A stretch of DNA of 64,000 bases from Methylacidimicrobium fagopyrum (GCA_026225255.1 JAMFSJ010000002.1:1-64000); one strand, 5' to 3'; shown: positions 20,816 to 29,932, counted from the stretch's first letter. Made by a program: numbers and translations. The notes: generated from the letters alone by a model not told the origin.

Positions 20816-21967
20816 TCACAGTTTTTGCAAAATTAGCGCGCCATTCATTCCGCCAAATCCCGTATTCAGCTTGAGCACATTTTTTAACTGCACCTCAAAA
20901 CGCGGTTCGCGCACGAGGTTTTTGGGTGTGCCTTCCGCCGCCGTTTCCAAGCGCGGTGTGCCGGGTAAAAAATTTCCCGACATTGCCAGCACGCAAATGA
21001 TTGCTTCAATCACGCCCGCCGCGCCGAGCGTGTGCCCCAACATGCCTTTCGAGCCGCTGACCGGCGGACCCTCGTCGCCAAAAATCGTGCGCAGCGCGAG
21101 CGATTCCATCGCGTCGTTGTAACTCGTGCCCGTGCCGTGCGCGTGGACGTAATCCACGTCGTGCGGCAATAATTTTGCGGCCGTCAGCGCGCCGCGGATG
21201 GCCTGCGCCAAACCGGAGCCATCACGTGACGGTCCGGTCAGATGATTCGCGTCGTTGCTGCTGCCGAAGCCGCCAATTTTAATTCTGTCACCGGTCGCAA
21301 AATCAGCCCGCACCAAAACCATCGCCGCCCCCGCTTCGCCCGGACTTAGGCCGCAACGCGCCGCGTCAAACGGACGGCAACCGAGCGGATCAATCGCCTT
21401 CAACGCCGTGAAACCCGCGACGACAAATGCGGACAGCGCATCTACGCCCACGACCAACACGGCGTCGGCGTCGCCGCGCTGGATGAGTTTGGCCCCTTGC
21501 GAAATTGCGGTGAGCCCGGAAACGCAGGCGAGCGAAATAGTTTGCACTGGCCCGCTCGCGCCGTGCGCGGTCGCAAAATCAGCGGCGAGCAAATCCGCCT
21601 GCAAATGACGTCGTGCCGTTTCGGAACCCGGCTGATTTTCCGCGAGGCGTTCCAATGTCGTGATGTTGGCTTTGGTGGTCGAAAGCACGAGGCCGATGCG
21701 GGTGGCAGGGATCGGCGAGAGAATTTTTTGCGCGGCGGCGCAGGCTTGTTGCAACGCTTCGTTCGCCAGTGACCACGCGGGATTTTCAATGTTGATGAAA
21801 CTGTCTGGCACCGCCCCAACGAGGTTGGACTGAAATCGCGGCGGATTAAATTTTTCCAACGGCCGCAAGCCGCTGGAATTTTCACGCAACGCCACCCGCA
21901 GCGATTCGAGGCCGCAACCGACGGCGGAAATCACCCCGCAACCGGCGATGACGACTGGTTCACGCAT
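20816..21967 (-). CDS. Beta-ketoacyl-ACP synthase (FabF-like)
   Basis: VQTISLACVSGLTAISQGAKLI active Cys, VHAHGTGTSYNDAMESLAL, SGSKGMLGHTLGAAGVIEA. Confidence 0.93.
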   Translation of the reverse strand: MREPVVIAGCGVISAVGCGLESLRVALRENSSGLRPLEKFNPPRFQSNLVGAVPDSFINIENPAWSLANEALQQACAAAQKILSPIPATRIGLVLSTTKANITTLERLAENQPGSETARRHLQADLLAADFATAHGASGPVQTISLACVSGLTAISQGAKLIQRGDADAVLVVGVDALSAFVVAGFTALKAIDPLGCRPFDAARCGLSPGEAGAAMVLVRADFATGDRIKIGGFGSSNDANHLTGPSRDGSGLAQAIRGALTAAKLLPHDVDYVHAHGTGTSYNDAMESLALRTIFGDEGPPVSGSKGMLGHTLGAAGVIEAIICVLAMSGNFLPGTPRLETAAEGTPKNLVREPRFEVQLKNVLKLNTGFGGMNGALILQKL

Positions 21968-22376
21968 ACAATGACAATTCTCCCGTCGCGATAATTTGTC
22001 CCTCGCAAGAAATCTTTCCGGCGATCAGTAACATCGGCCCGAGTCGTTTTTGTTCGCGAATTTCGATGTGCAACGTTTTACCCAGCGGCGTCGGCGATTG
22101 GATTTTGAAATTGGAAACCGCGATCAACATGCCATTGGCGGCGGCCCCAGATTTTCCCACGCCCGCTTGCGCCCGCTGACCGAGCGCGGCGGCCACGGTT
22201 TGCGCAACGCATTCGACCAATGCAGTTTCACTGATTTTTCCAGCGGTAACGGCGAAATCGTTTTCGCGAAAACAGGCGGTCGCGGTTGCGGTCGTTTTCG
22301 TGCAATCAATCAACGCGTTGATCCATTGCATCGGCGCGCGGTGCGGAACGAGTTGGTCGAGCGTAACGCGCATCAT
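21960..22376 (-). CDS. Hotdog-fold 3-hydroxyacyl dehydratase-like protein (FabZ/ApeP-like)
   Basis: LDQLVPHRAPMQWINALIDC ... ISETALVECVAQTVAAALGQRA. Confidence 0.72.
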   Translation of the reverse strand: MMRVTLDQLVPHRAPMQWINALIDCTKTTATATACFRENDFAVTAGKISETALVECVAQTVAAALGQRAQAGVGKSGAAANGMLIAVSNFKIQSPTPLGKTLHIEIREQKRLGPMLLIAGKISCEGQIIATGELSLYA

Positions 22377-23342
22377 TCAGTTTTTTTGTTCCGGCGGTTT
22401 AAGGGATTGCGGCGTGAGTTGTGGCGGCGCGTCCAATTTCCAGAACGGATAAAAATTATACCATTGAAATGGATCGCGGCGGACAACGGTTTCCATGTTG
22501 CGGGCGAAATCGGCTGCGCATTTTTTTAGATAGACATCCCGTTGATTGCGGGCGGGCAGCTCTAAAAATTGCGGTTCAAATCCGTAAAATCGATAATGCC
22601 CGCCGGGCTCGCGTTGACTAAAAGCGTGCATCAACGGGGCGCCCGCGATGGCGGCCATCACATACGCGCCGACCGGAAACGCCGCGTCGTCGCCGAGAAA
22701 CGGCAGGCGCGTGGACGGGCTGCCGTAGGAGCGATCGCCGAGCATGGCGACGATTTCGCCGCGTCGCAATGCCGCGACGAGCGGGATGGTGTCGGTGGGC
22801 GAACCGGTCAGTGGCAGCAGACGAAATTTTGTGCTGGAAGCGGAATTTAGCAGCTGACGGATTTCCGGCGATTCGTTGTCGAAACCGGTGACGTTGATCG
22901 GCACGTCCACGCGCGCGAGCAATTGTCCGCCCGCTTCCCAATTGCCGATGTGCGCCGTGAGCAGCAAAACGCCGCGACCATGAGACAGGGCGTCGCGCAG
23001 GTTTTTTTCGCCATCGAAACTGAACGTAAAATGTTTCTTATCGCCCGCCAAAATCGCCGTGCGGTCAATCAAGGCGCGACCGAACGAGAGGAAATGTTTA
23101 AACACATATGCGCGTCGTTTCCACCACGGCAACGGGCCGAAAGCACGACGGTGGAAATCCATCGTGGCCGCGACATCAGGCGACGCGAAGGAAAAATAAA
23201 TCGCGGGCGGCACCGCCAAAAGATACGTGAGCCGCAAGCCGAACACGCGCAGCGCGGTGATGAAAAACCAGATGCCCCGACGTCCACCGCGCAATTGTCC
23301 ACTGCCGGACCAGTGTTTCGTTTTCGGATCAGTAGCGGCCAT
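22377..23342 (-). CDS. LpxL/HtrB-family lysophospholipid acyltransferase
   Basis: GVLLLTAHIGNWEAGGQLL (HxxxxE type), MLGDRSYGSPSTRLPFLGDDAAFPVGAYVMAAIAGAPL. Confidence 0.88.
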   Translation of the reverse strand: MAATDPKTKHWSGSGQLRGGRRGIWFFITALRVFGLRLTYLLAVPPAIYFSFASPDVAATMDFHRRAFGPLPWWKRRAYVFKHFLSFGRALIDRTAILAGDKKHFTFSFDGEKNLRDALSHGRGVLLLTAHIGNWEAGGQLLARVDVPINVTGFDNESPEIRQLLNSASSTKFRLLPLTGSPTDTIPLVAALRRGEIVAMLGDRSYGSPSTRLPFLGDDAAFPVGAYVMAAIAGAPLMHAFSQREPGGHYRFYGFEPQFLELPARNQRDVYLKKCAADFARNMETVVRRDPFQWYNFYPFWKLDAPPQLTPQSLKPPEQKN

Positions 23343-23482
23343 GCGGGTTCATTTTTGTGCGTCAGTTGAAAGCTGCAAGTGCCAAAATGCTAACGGCATC
23401 TGACAGCTTGTCAACGCGCACACAAACGCGCTCTGTCGCCCCCATTCCATTTTGCGCGGTGTGTGTTGTTCGTCGTAAAAAA

Positions 23483-23908
23483 TTACGCTTCCAGTTTTGC
23501 GTCGAGCGAAACCTTCGCATTCAGCAAACGTGAAATCGGGCAGCCAGCCTTCGCGCCGTTCGCGATGGCGGTAAACTTTTCCTGATCGATGCCGGGAATC
23601 GTTGCCGTCATGTCGAGGTGCGATTCAACGACGGTAAAACCGGCGTCAGTTTTTTCCATCGTGATGGTCGCGGTGGTATTGATGGCCGTGGGCGTGAAAC
23701 CGGCTTTGCCGAGTTCCGCCGAGAACGCCATGGAGAAACAACCGGCGTGCGAAGCCGCAATGAGTTCTTCGGGATTCGTGCCGACGCCGTTTTCAAAACG
23801 GGTGCTGAAGGAATATTGCGCCTGCTTGAGCGTGCCGCTTTCGGTGGAGATGGTGCCCTTGCCAGTTTTCAGATCGCCCTGCCACACTGCCGATGCTTTA
23901 CGTTTCAT
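23483..23908 (-). CDS. OsmC-family peroxiredoxin
   Basis: GTNPEELIAASHAGCFSMAFSAELGKAGF and AKAGCPISRLL conserved Cys motifs. Confidence 0.93.
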   Translation of the reverse strand: MKRKASAVWQGDLKTGKGTISTESGTLKQAQYSFSTRFENGVGTNPEELIAASHAGCFSMAFSAELGKAGFTPTAINTTATITMEKTDAGFTVVESHLDMTATIPGIDQEKFTAIANGAKAGCPISRLLNAKVSLDAKLEA

Positions 23909-24038
23909 AAATCAATCCCTTTGGTTTGTCCGGCGGGAATTCGCACGAACGGCTGACATGATAGCAGAGAAAATTTATTTTGCCATGAACCGTTTTTTGA
24001 TCCTTCTCATCGTTCTCCTCTCATCCTCATCGTCATCG

Positions 24039-24095
24039 TCATCGTCATCGTCATCCTCACTTTTCTGCCGAGGGAGAGGATGACGATGACGATGA
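24039..24095. repeat. 20-bp perfect stem built from a (TCATCG)n tract
   Basis: tcatcgtcatcgtcatcctc (24039-24058) and its exact reverse complement gaggatgacgatgacgatga (24076-24095), 17-nt loop. Confidence 0.8.
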
Positions 24096-24121
24096 GGAGG
24101 AGGAGGATAGGGGGAGGCGAT

Positions 24122-25372
24122 TTAAGCCGTCACCCGCAAACGTTCTTCGCTGAACAGTTCCACGCCATTTTCCGCGAGCCGTTGTTGCAGTTCGGTGATG
24201 TGGCCGCGATCGCGCGTTTCCACGGTGCACAACACATGCACACGCGACAGATCCGGTCCGGCGAACGTGCGATTGTGCACGATTTCTGTGACGTTCGCGC
24301 CCGCCGCCGCGAGCACGCCTGCGAGATGCGCGAGCGCGCCGGGACGATCACTGAGCAATACGTCGAAACGATAGATGCGTCCGTCCGCTGCGAGACCGCG
24401 TTCGATCACGCGGCTGTGCGCGAGCGGGTCAATGTTGCCGCCGCTGAGGAGTAACACGACTTTACCTCCAGCAAGTTCAGGCAAACTGCCACTTAGCAAA
24501 GCTGCGAGTCCCGCTGCGCCCGCGCCTTCGATGATGCATTTTTCCAATTCCGCCAACCGCAAGATCGCCAGCGCCAACGTTTCTTCGCTCACGGCGACCA
24601 GGCGATGCGTCAGCGGCTGCATGATGGCGAGCGTGTTGGAACCCGCTTCGGCAACCGCGAGACCATCGGCCACGGTGGCGCGAATCGGAATGCGCACCGG
24701 CGCGCCAGCGGCGAGTCCGGCGGCAAAACACGCGGCACTCGCGGGTTCGACACCGATGATTTGTAACTGCGGTTTCAGCGCGTGAAAAACGGTCGCCATG
24801 CCGGCCAACAATCCGCCGCCGCCCACGGGAATGATGACCGCGTCGGCGTCGGGCACTTGTTCGAGAATTTCAAACGCCATCGTGCCTTGCCCGGCGATGA
24901 CTTGCGGATCGTTGAAGGGATGGATGTAAGTCAGCTTGCGTTCCTCGGCGAGACGACCGGCTTCGCTACGCGCTTCGTCGTAAGTGTCGCCGTGCAGAAT
25001 CACGGTCGCGCCGAATTGCCGGCAACGCGCGACTTTTACCAACGGCGCAAAACGCGGCATCACGACGGTGACCGGAATGCCGAGTAGTCGTCCGTGCCAA
25101 GACAGACCGAGCGCGTGATTGCCCGCCGAGGCCGCGATGACGCCGAGTTTGGCGTGTTCCGGCGTCAATTGCGCCAAGGCATTGCGCGCGCCGCGTTCCT
25201 TGAAACTTCCGGTGCGTTGGAGAAATTCCTGCTTGCAGAAAACGTGGGCTCCAGTCAGTTCGCTCAATGCGGCGGATTCCACGCACGGCGTGCGGGCGAT
25301 GACGCCGTTCAAGCGCGAACGCGCGGTCATGATTTCGGCCAGCGAAACAGTATTGTCAGATTGATTTTTCAT
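24122..25372 (-). CDS. ilvA: Threonine ammonia-lyase with C-terminal ACT-like domain
   Basis: QEFLQRTGSFKERGARNAL PLP lysine, VIIPVGGGGLLAGMA, VVLLLSGGNIDP; C-terminal RPGALAHLAGVLAAAGANVTEIVHNR. Confidence 0.95.
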   Translation of the reverse strand: MKNQSDNTVSLAEIMTARSRLNGVIARTPCVESAALSELTGAHVFCKQEFLQRTGSFKERGARNALAQLTPEHAKLGVIAASAGNHALGLSWHGRLLGIPVTVVMPRFAPLVKVARCRQFGATVILHGDTYDEARSEAGRLAEERKLTYIHPFNDPQVIAGQGTMAFEILEQVPDADAVIIPVGGGGLLAGMATVFHALKPQLQIIGVEPASAACFAAGLAAGAPVRIPIRATVADGLAVAEAGSNTLAIMQPLTHRLVAVSEETLALAILRLAELEKCIIEGAGAAGLAALLSGSLPELAGGKVVLLLSGGNIDPLAHSRVIERGLAADGRIYRFDVLLSDRPGALAHLAGVLAAAGANVTEIVHNRTFAGPDLSRVHVLCTVETRDRGHITELQQRLAENGVELFSEERLRVTA

Positions 25373-25392
25373 GGAGTGATTTAAGCAAATAA

Positions 25393-25420
25393 AAACCCCG
25401 GGCGCTCAGGCTCGGGGTTT
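25393..25420 (-). terminator. Attenuator terminator upstream of ilvA
   Basis: Minus strand AAACCCCG-AGCCTGAGCGCC-CGGGGTTT followed by TTATTT, ~20 nt before the ilvA ATG. Confidence 0.85.
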
Positions 25421-25453
25421 GAGAGATTAGAGTTGCGATGAATCGTTGCGCGT

Positions 25454-25522
25454 CTATCCCTGCCCCAAGCCGGGGCTAATAATGATCGCGAAGATCATGC
25501 GGGAGGTGGCGGAACAAATCAT
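25454..25522 (-). CDS. Isoleucine-rich leader peptide of ilvA (MICSATSRMIFAIIISPGLGQG)
   Basis: In-frame ATG 25522 (AAAGGA 3 nt upstream) or ATG 25498; codons ATC TTC GCG ATC ATT ATT; TAG at 25454-25456; followed by terminator and ilvA. Confidence 0.8.
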   Translation of the reverse strand: MICSATSRMIFAIIISPGLGQG

Positions 25523-25583
25523 GCGTCCTTTTGATACGGGAGAATGTTGCGGGCGTCAAGTGTGCGAAGAAAAGGGTAGTGTC

Positions 25584-25934
25584 TTAATTTGAAGGTTTTA
25601 ATTCTTTTGGCTCAGCTGACTTTAATTGGAAATCAACCGGAATTGAAAATTTGATTCGACTTGCTGTAATGTCAGATGCTTTGGACTGTCCCTGTGAACC
25701 TAATGTAAAAGCTCCAGCCAAAACAGCGATACCACCCTTTGTTCCTGTTTCCTTTTCAACGGTTACAGCAATATCAAAGTCTATGTCTTGCATGGTTTCA
25801 TCGGAAATCTTTCTGCGAACTGGATTCACGACAGAATTGCCATTTTCCTGCTGGGCATTTTCAATGCCCTGAATAATTTGAGTTAGGCTTTCAGAAACGA
25901 ATGTTTTTATATCCATATAATAATTAAATTCCAA
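25584..25934 (-). CDS. Small protein resembling the trypsin-co-occurring (trypco2) family
   Basis: MDIKTFVSESLTQIIQGIENAQQE ... DIDFDIAVTVEKETGTKGGIAVLAGAFTLGSQGQSKASDITASRIKFSIPVDF. Confidence 0.5.
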   Translation of the reverse strand: MEFNYYMDIKTFVSESLTQIIQGIENAQQENGNSVVNPVRRKISDETMQDIDFDIAVTVEKETGTKGGIAVLAGAFTLGSQGQSKASDITASRIKFSIPVDFQLKSAEPKELKPSN

Positions 25935-26014
25935 ATTTAAACGCAGATGGAAAATATTTAGTAAATTTTCTGGGTGTGTCCTATTTTATTTTGGCTCGGG
26001 ATAGACCCTCGGCA

Positions 26015-26545
26015 TTATTTTTTCTCCGCAATCGCCTTCATCGCTGCCAAACCTTTTTTAAAATCGCCACCGATCATCTTGTCGCAATTCATGATCAGGC
26101 CGAACATTTTGCCCATGAAATTGTTTTTGCCGGACATGGTCCACGTCACGAATGTTTGATCGGATTGTGGTTTGAAGCTGAACTCCGCCGTGTTCGTCGC
26201 TTTGAACGGTTTCAAAAATTCCAGCTTGATCAGAATTTGTTCTGCCGGACGGCTTTCCGTGATCGTCATGCGGCCGGCGCCGACTTTTTTATTTCCAATC
26301 CAACTAAAGATCGCGCCTTTTCCGGCAGTTTGTCCTTCATAAGAATTTTTACAGGCGGGATCCATTTTCGCCCAAGGCGACCACGCTTCCCATTGATGAA
26401 AATCATTCACCTGCGCAAACACGGCTGGCGGGGGAGCCGAAATGGCGGTAGAACGCGTGATGCGAAAATCATCCGGCTGCATCGCCACCAGCGTCGCAAA
26501 GATGATGAGCGCGATGGCGATGAGAATCAAAATGGTGATAAGCAT
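26015..26545 (-). CDS. SRPBCC-family (polyketide cyclase-like) protein with N-terminal TM
   Basis: ISAPPPAVFAQVNDFHQWEAWSPWAKMDPACKNSYEGQTAGKGAIFSW. Confidence 0.85.
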   Translation of the reverse strand: MLITILILIAIALIIFATLVAMQPDDFRITRSTAISAPPPAVFAQVNDFHQWEAWSPWAKMDPACKNSYEGQTAGKGAIFSWIGNKKVGAGRMTITESRPAEQILIKLEFLKPFKATNTAEFSFKPQSDQTFVTWTMSGKNNFMGKMFGLIMNCDKMIGGDFKKGLAAMKAIAEKK

Positions 26546-26566
26546 AATGATTTTCCGGGCTCAGTT

Positions 26567-26956
26567 TTAAGCAACAATTTTGGCGGCGAGCAATGCGCGG
26601 TAATGCTTACGGCAGGCGAATGCCAGAAACAGGTTTCCAATTATCAATGGAACCGCCACTGGCAAACCTTCGGGCGCGACGTAGATGTGATAGAGCAAAA
26701 TATTTAACGTGATCGGGAAGATCACGACGGTGGCGAGCGGCACAAATAAGCCGGTGAGAAAAGCAAGGCTGCAAACCAGCTCGGTGACTTTTAGGAGCGC
26801 CATGAAATAGCCCGTGGCGGCGACGCCGTCCATGAACAGCTTCGCGTTGCCGGTCAATTCCGGTGGATGTTTCATGAGATGGAACAGCACGAAGACGGAA
26901 GCGCTCAGAAATACCAACCCCATCAATACGCGAACAATGATCGTTACGATTTTCAT
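26567..26956 (-). CDS. DoxX-like membrane protein
   Basis: 4-TM small protein; LMGLVFLSASVFVLFHLM, MALLKVTELVCSLAFLTGLFVPLATVVIFPI. Confidence 0.75.
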   Translation of the reverse strand: MKIVTIIVRVLMGLVFLSASVFVLFHLMKHPPELTGNAKLFMDGVAATGYFMALLKVTELVCSLAFLTGLFVPLATVVIFPITLNILLYHIYVAPEGLPVAVPLIIGNLFLAFACRKHYRALLAAKIVA

Positions 26957-27020
26957 AGTTTTATTTGGTTTTTAATTGGACGGTAGCGCGGAACTGCCGC
27001 TTTGCCCTGTCAGTTTATAA

Positions 27021-28019
27021 TCAATGTTTGGGTGCTTTGGCCAGATAAGCCGTAAGCTGTTCGAACGTTCCCGCCCAACCTTGGTTCATGCCGCCTTGCG
27101 CGTGCACCGCGTCGAATGTCTTTTGTTCTTCCGCCGTCGGGTTCAACGGAGTCCATTTCAGTGTGATCGTGGTTTTGCCAGCCACTTCGCTGAATACCGT
27201 TTCCGTTAGCATTTCCAGCGGCCACGTCGGACTCAACGGATGCCGCGTCAAGCCGCCGGTAGCATCGGAAAATGAACTCACGAGCATGATACGTTCCGGT
27301 GCGACAATTTCACGATAAATAAATTTGCCCCACATTTCTTTGCCGTCGGGCGAGCGCAGGCCGTAATGAAAACTTCCGCCCGGACGGAAATCCAGCTTCG
27401 CGGTGGACATCGTAAAGCCTTTCGGACCGAACCATTCCAACAGGCGTTCGCGTTCCGTCCACGCTTGCCAAACCAATTCGCGCGGCGCGTCAAATGTGCG
27501 CGTGATGATGAAGGGCGGCGACGCGGCCAGCATCTTTGGCAGATGTTCGCTGAGGCGTTCCAAAGTTTGCTTGCCGCCTTCGATTGCGCCGTATTCCTTG
27601 ACCACAAAATCGCGGGCCGCAGCCGTCGGAAAGACACTATGCAAGGTCAGTTTCGTTTTGTTTGGAGCGAGCGCTTCAAACGTCCAAGTCGCGATAAAAT
27701 TCGCTCCCGCCGCCGCGCCGTCTTCGCGTCCACCGCCGTGCGAATACACGATCTTCTCTGGCACAACGATTTCCTTGAAAATACTTTTGTTCGGATACTT
27801 CGCACCGTCCGGCCCTTGCATGACGTGGTTCCAAACGCCGCCCACGCGAAAATCCATTTCCTCGATCGTCGTGGAGAAACCGCGCGGGCCCCACCAATGG
27901 ATGACGTGCTTGGGATCGGTCATCGCGCGCCAGACCAACTCGCGTGGCGCGTCGAAGGTGCGGGTGAGGACGATCTCGCGATCAGATGTGTTTTCAGAAT
28001 TATTTTTAGCAGCGGTCAT
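27021..28019 (-). CDS. Protein with two tandem SRPBCC/AHSA1 domains
   Basis: LTRTFDAPRELVWRAMTDPKHVIHWWGPRGFSTT and again ITRTFDAPRELVWQAWTERERLLEWFGPKGF; start chosen at MTAAKNNSE. Confidence 0.88.
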   Translation of the reverse strand: MTAAKNNSENTSDREIVLTRTFDAPRELVWRAMTDPKHVIHWWGPRGFSTTIEEMDFRVGGVWNHVMQGPDGAKYPNKSIFKEIVVPEKIVYSHGGGREDGAAAGANFIATWTFEALAPNKTKLTLHSVFPTAAARDFVVKEYGAIEGGKQTLERLSEHLPKMLAASPPFIITRTFDAPRELVWQAWTERERLLEWFGPKGFTMSTAKLDFRPGGSFHYGLRSPDGKEMWGKFIYREIVAPERIMLVSSFSDATGGLTRHPLSPTWPLEMLTETVFSEVAGKTTITLKWTPLNPTAEEQKTFDAVHAQGGMNQGWAGTFEQLTAYLAKAPKH

Positions 28020-28070
28020 AAATAATAAATTTTTAGCAGGCGGCGAAGCGACGCGTTTCAAACCCATCGC

Positions 28071-28136
28071 GGAGCGCCAATCTCCCGATCGGCTCGGCGG
28101 ACATTTGAAACGTGCCGATCAGGAGATCGGCGCTCC
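28071..28136. repeat. Dispersed palindromic repeat, copy 2
   Basis: ggagcgccaatctcccgatcggctc ... gtgccgatcaggagatcggcgctcc. Confidence 0.85.
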
Positions 28137-28143
28137 ATTTGAA

Positions 28144-28578
28144 TCATGCGGGCAGCACCATGACCATCCACATGATTCCGAATTTATCCGCGACCATGCC
28201 GAAGCGCGGCGAATAAAAAGTTTCCGTTTGCGGCATCACGACTGTGCCCTCGGCAGACAGCGCGGCGAAATAACGATCCGCCTCGGCTTTGTCCGTCAGC
28301 GAAAGCGTCAGCGAAAAACCTTCGAACTTCGTCGAGCCGCCATCGCAACGGCCATCGGACAGCATGACCAGCGTGCCGCCAATCCGCAGGCTGGAGTGCA
28401 TGATTTTATTTTCCATGCCCGGCGGAATCATGCCGGGCTGCGGCGTGCCGGGATAATCCTTGAAACGCATCTGGGTTTCCACTTCGGCCCCGAGCGCCTG
28501 ACGATAAAACGCGATCGCTTCTTCGCAACGGCCGTTCAACATCAGATAGGTGGTAATGATGGGATATTTTGGCGTCAT
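28144..28578 (-). CDS. VOC-family (PhnB-like) protein
   Basis: YLMLNGRCEEAIAFYRQALGAEVETQMRFKD ... DKFGIMWMVMV. Confidence 0.9.
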   Translation of the reverse strand: MTPKYPIITTYLMLNGRCEEAIAFYRQALGAEVETQMRFKDYPGTPQPGMIPPGMENKIMHSSLRIGGTLVMLSDGRCDGGSTKFEGFSLTLSLTDKAEADRYFAALSAEGTVVMPQTETFYSPRFGMVADKFGIMWMVMVLPA

Positions 28579-28621
28579 AATTTTGGTTGGTTATTTGATT
28601 ATTGTGATTCGAGAAATGATT

Positions 28622-29125
28622 TCAAGCTTTCGTCCAAAAATGATGTCCAGCCGTTGCCAGTTTTTCCAAACTCTGCGTCATGCCGGCTTCGAAACCGCCG
28701 ATGTATTTTGCCGCCTCCGCCGTCGTCTTGACCAGGCGTGTCACCATGGTAAGCGTCGTTTTTCCATTGCGTTCGGCGAACGTCACGGTGTGGAGAAATT
28801 CAAAGAATTGAATCCCCTTTTCATCCAGCGCGCCGCTGGTGTAGGTCAAACGTTCCGGCTCGATAATCTCCAGATAAACCCCACTCATCGGATAAATCGT
28901 TCCGTTCGGCGCCCGCATATCAATGCGGATCAGCCCGCCGGGCCGCACGTCCAGTTCGCAACGGGGCGCGGTGAAACCACGCGGCCCCCACCATTGCGCT
29001 AACTGTTTCGGATCAATCCACGCTTTAAAAACCAGCGCACACGGCGCATCAAAAACGCGCGTGATGATGATTTCCTGGGGCGTCTTTTTTTGGTCAGATT
29101 GGCGGTCATAATTCCCTGCTTCCAT
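28622..29125 (-). CDS. SRPBCC/AHSA1-family protein
   Basis: ITRVFDAPCALVFKAWIDPKQLAQWWGPRGFTAPRCELDVRPGG. Confidence 0.9.
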   Translation of the reverse strand: MEAGNYDRQSDQKKTPQEIIITRVFDAPCALVFKAWIDPKQLAQWWGPRGFTAPRCELDVRPGGLIRIDMRAPNGTIYPMSGVYLEIIEPERLTYTSGALDEKGIQFFEFLHTVTFAERNGKTTLTMVTRLVKTTAEAAKYIGGFEAGMTQSLEKLATAGHHFWTKA

Positions 29126-29219
29126 GGGTTAATTTGCTTCGGTTTTATTTTGTTCCGTCAGCTATCAATTCCTCTTTCGAGCTCCACCGTTGTCGCCATC
29201 GGACTAGGTGGCATCACGT

Positions 29220-29798
29220 TCATTTGGCTGGCAACGATCCAACGTGACGATAAGTGTTCAAGAGCACGCCCGTGGCCGTGGTTTTCGTGCTGACGAGAGC
29301 GAGTTCGCACGGGTCAGCATTATCAGAAAAGAAGCGTTTGCCCGCGCCCAGTAAGACCGGACAGACGATCAGCACTACTTCGTCAACCAGCCCCTCCTGC
29401 AGCAGCACGGACGTCAGCGTCGAGCTTCCCCAGACAATCAGGTCGGGGCCATCCTGCGACTTGAGATGGCGAACACTCTGTAGCATGTCCGCGCCCAAGT
29501 CCTGGGCCGGCCCCCAGTTGAGGCTTTCCGGCCGGCGGGTCGCGACGTATTTCGTCGCGGCGTTCAAACTTTCCGCAAACGCGCCTTCCTTGACCTTCGG
29601 CCAGAATTCCGCCCAGAGATCGTAGGTGCGGCGACCCAGCAAGAGATCGAAGTTCTTGCCCTGCGCCTCGGCCAGAGCCTCAGCCCCGGCGGAACTCCGA
29701 TACCGCGCCTTCCATCCGCCTTGGGCGAAGTCGCTATCGCCGGGCGGCGCGATTATGCCGTCCAGCGAGATGTGTGCGAAGATCTTGATCTTTCTCAT
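29220..29798 (-). CDS. Dihydrofolate reductase family (RibD C-terminal-like) protein
   Basis: MRKIKIFAHISLDGIIAPPGD ... FDLLLGRRTYDLWAEFWP ... DLIVWGSSTLTSVLLQEGLVDEVVLIVCPVLLGAGKRFF. Confidence 0.92.
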   Translation of the reverse strand: MRKIKIFAHISLDGIIAPPGDSDFAQGGWKARYRSSAGAEALAEAQGKNFDLLLGRRTYDLWAEFWPKVKEGAFAESLNAATKYVATRRPESLNWGPAQDLGADMLQSVRHLKSQDGPDLIVWGSSTLTSVLLQEGLVDEVVLIVCPVLLGAGKRFFSDNADPCELALVSTKTTATGVLLNTYRHVGSLPAK

Positions 29799-29932
29799 TT
29801 TAGGTCGATTCCAGTTAGATGTTTTGCCCGCTATTTTGCAAATGACATTTAGTTTTAAAAACCCCGCCTGATGGCAGTTTCGTTGTTCCTATTCGTCTCC
29901 GGCAGATTCGTCGCCCTATTTCTCCTGGTTGG

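Noticed and set aside
20293-23342. Calling a full aryl-polyene biosynthetic gene cluster
   Set aside because: Essential members (ACP, ketoreductase, thioesterase/exporter) are not visible; only a partial resemblance can be supported.
23589-24083. + strand ORF with a poly-Ser stretch
   Set aside because: Antisense to osmC and reading through the TCATCG tract; composition artefact.
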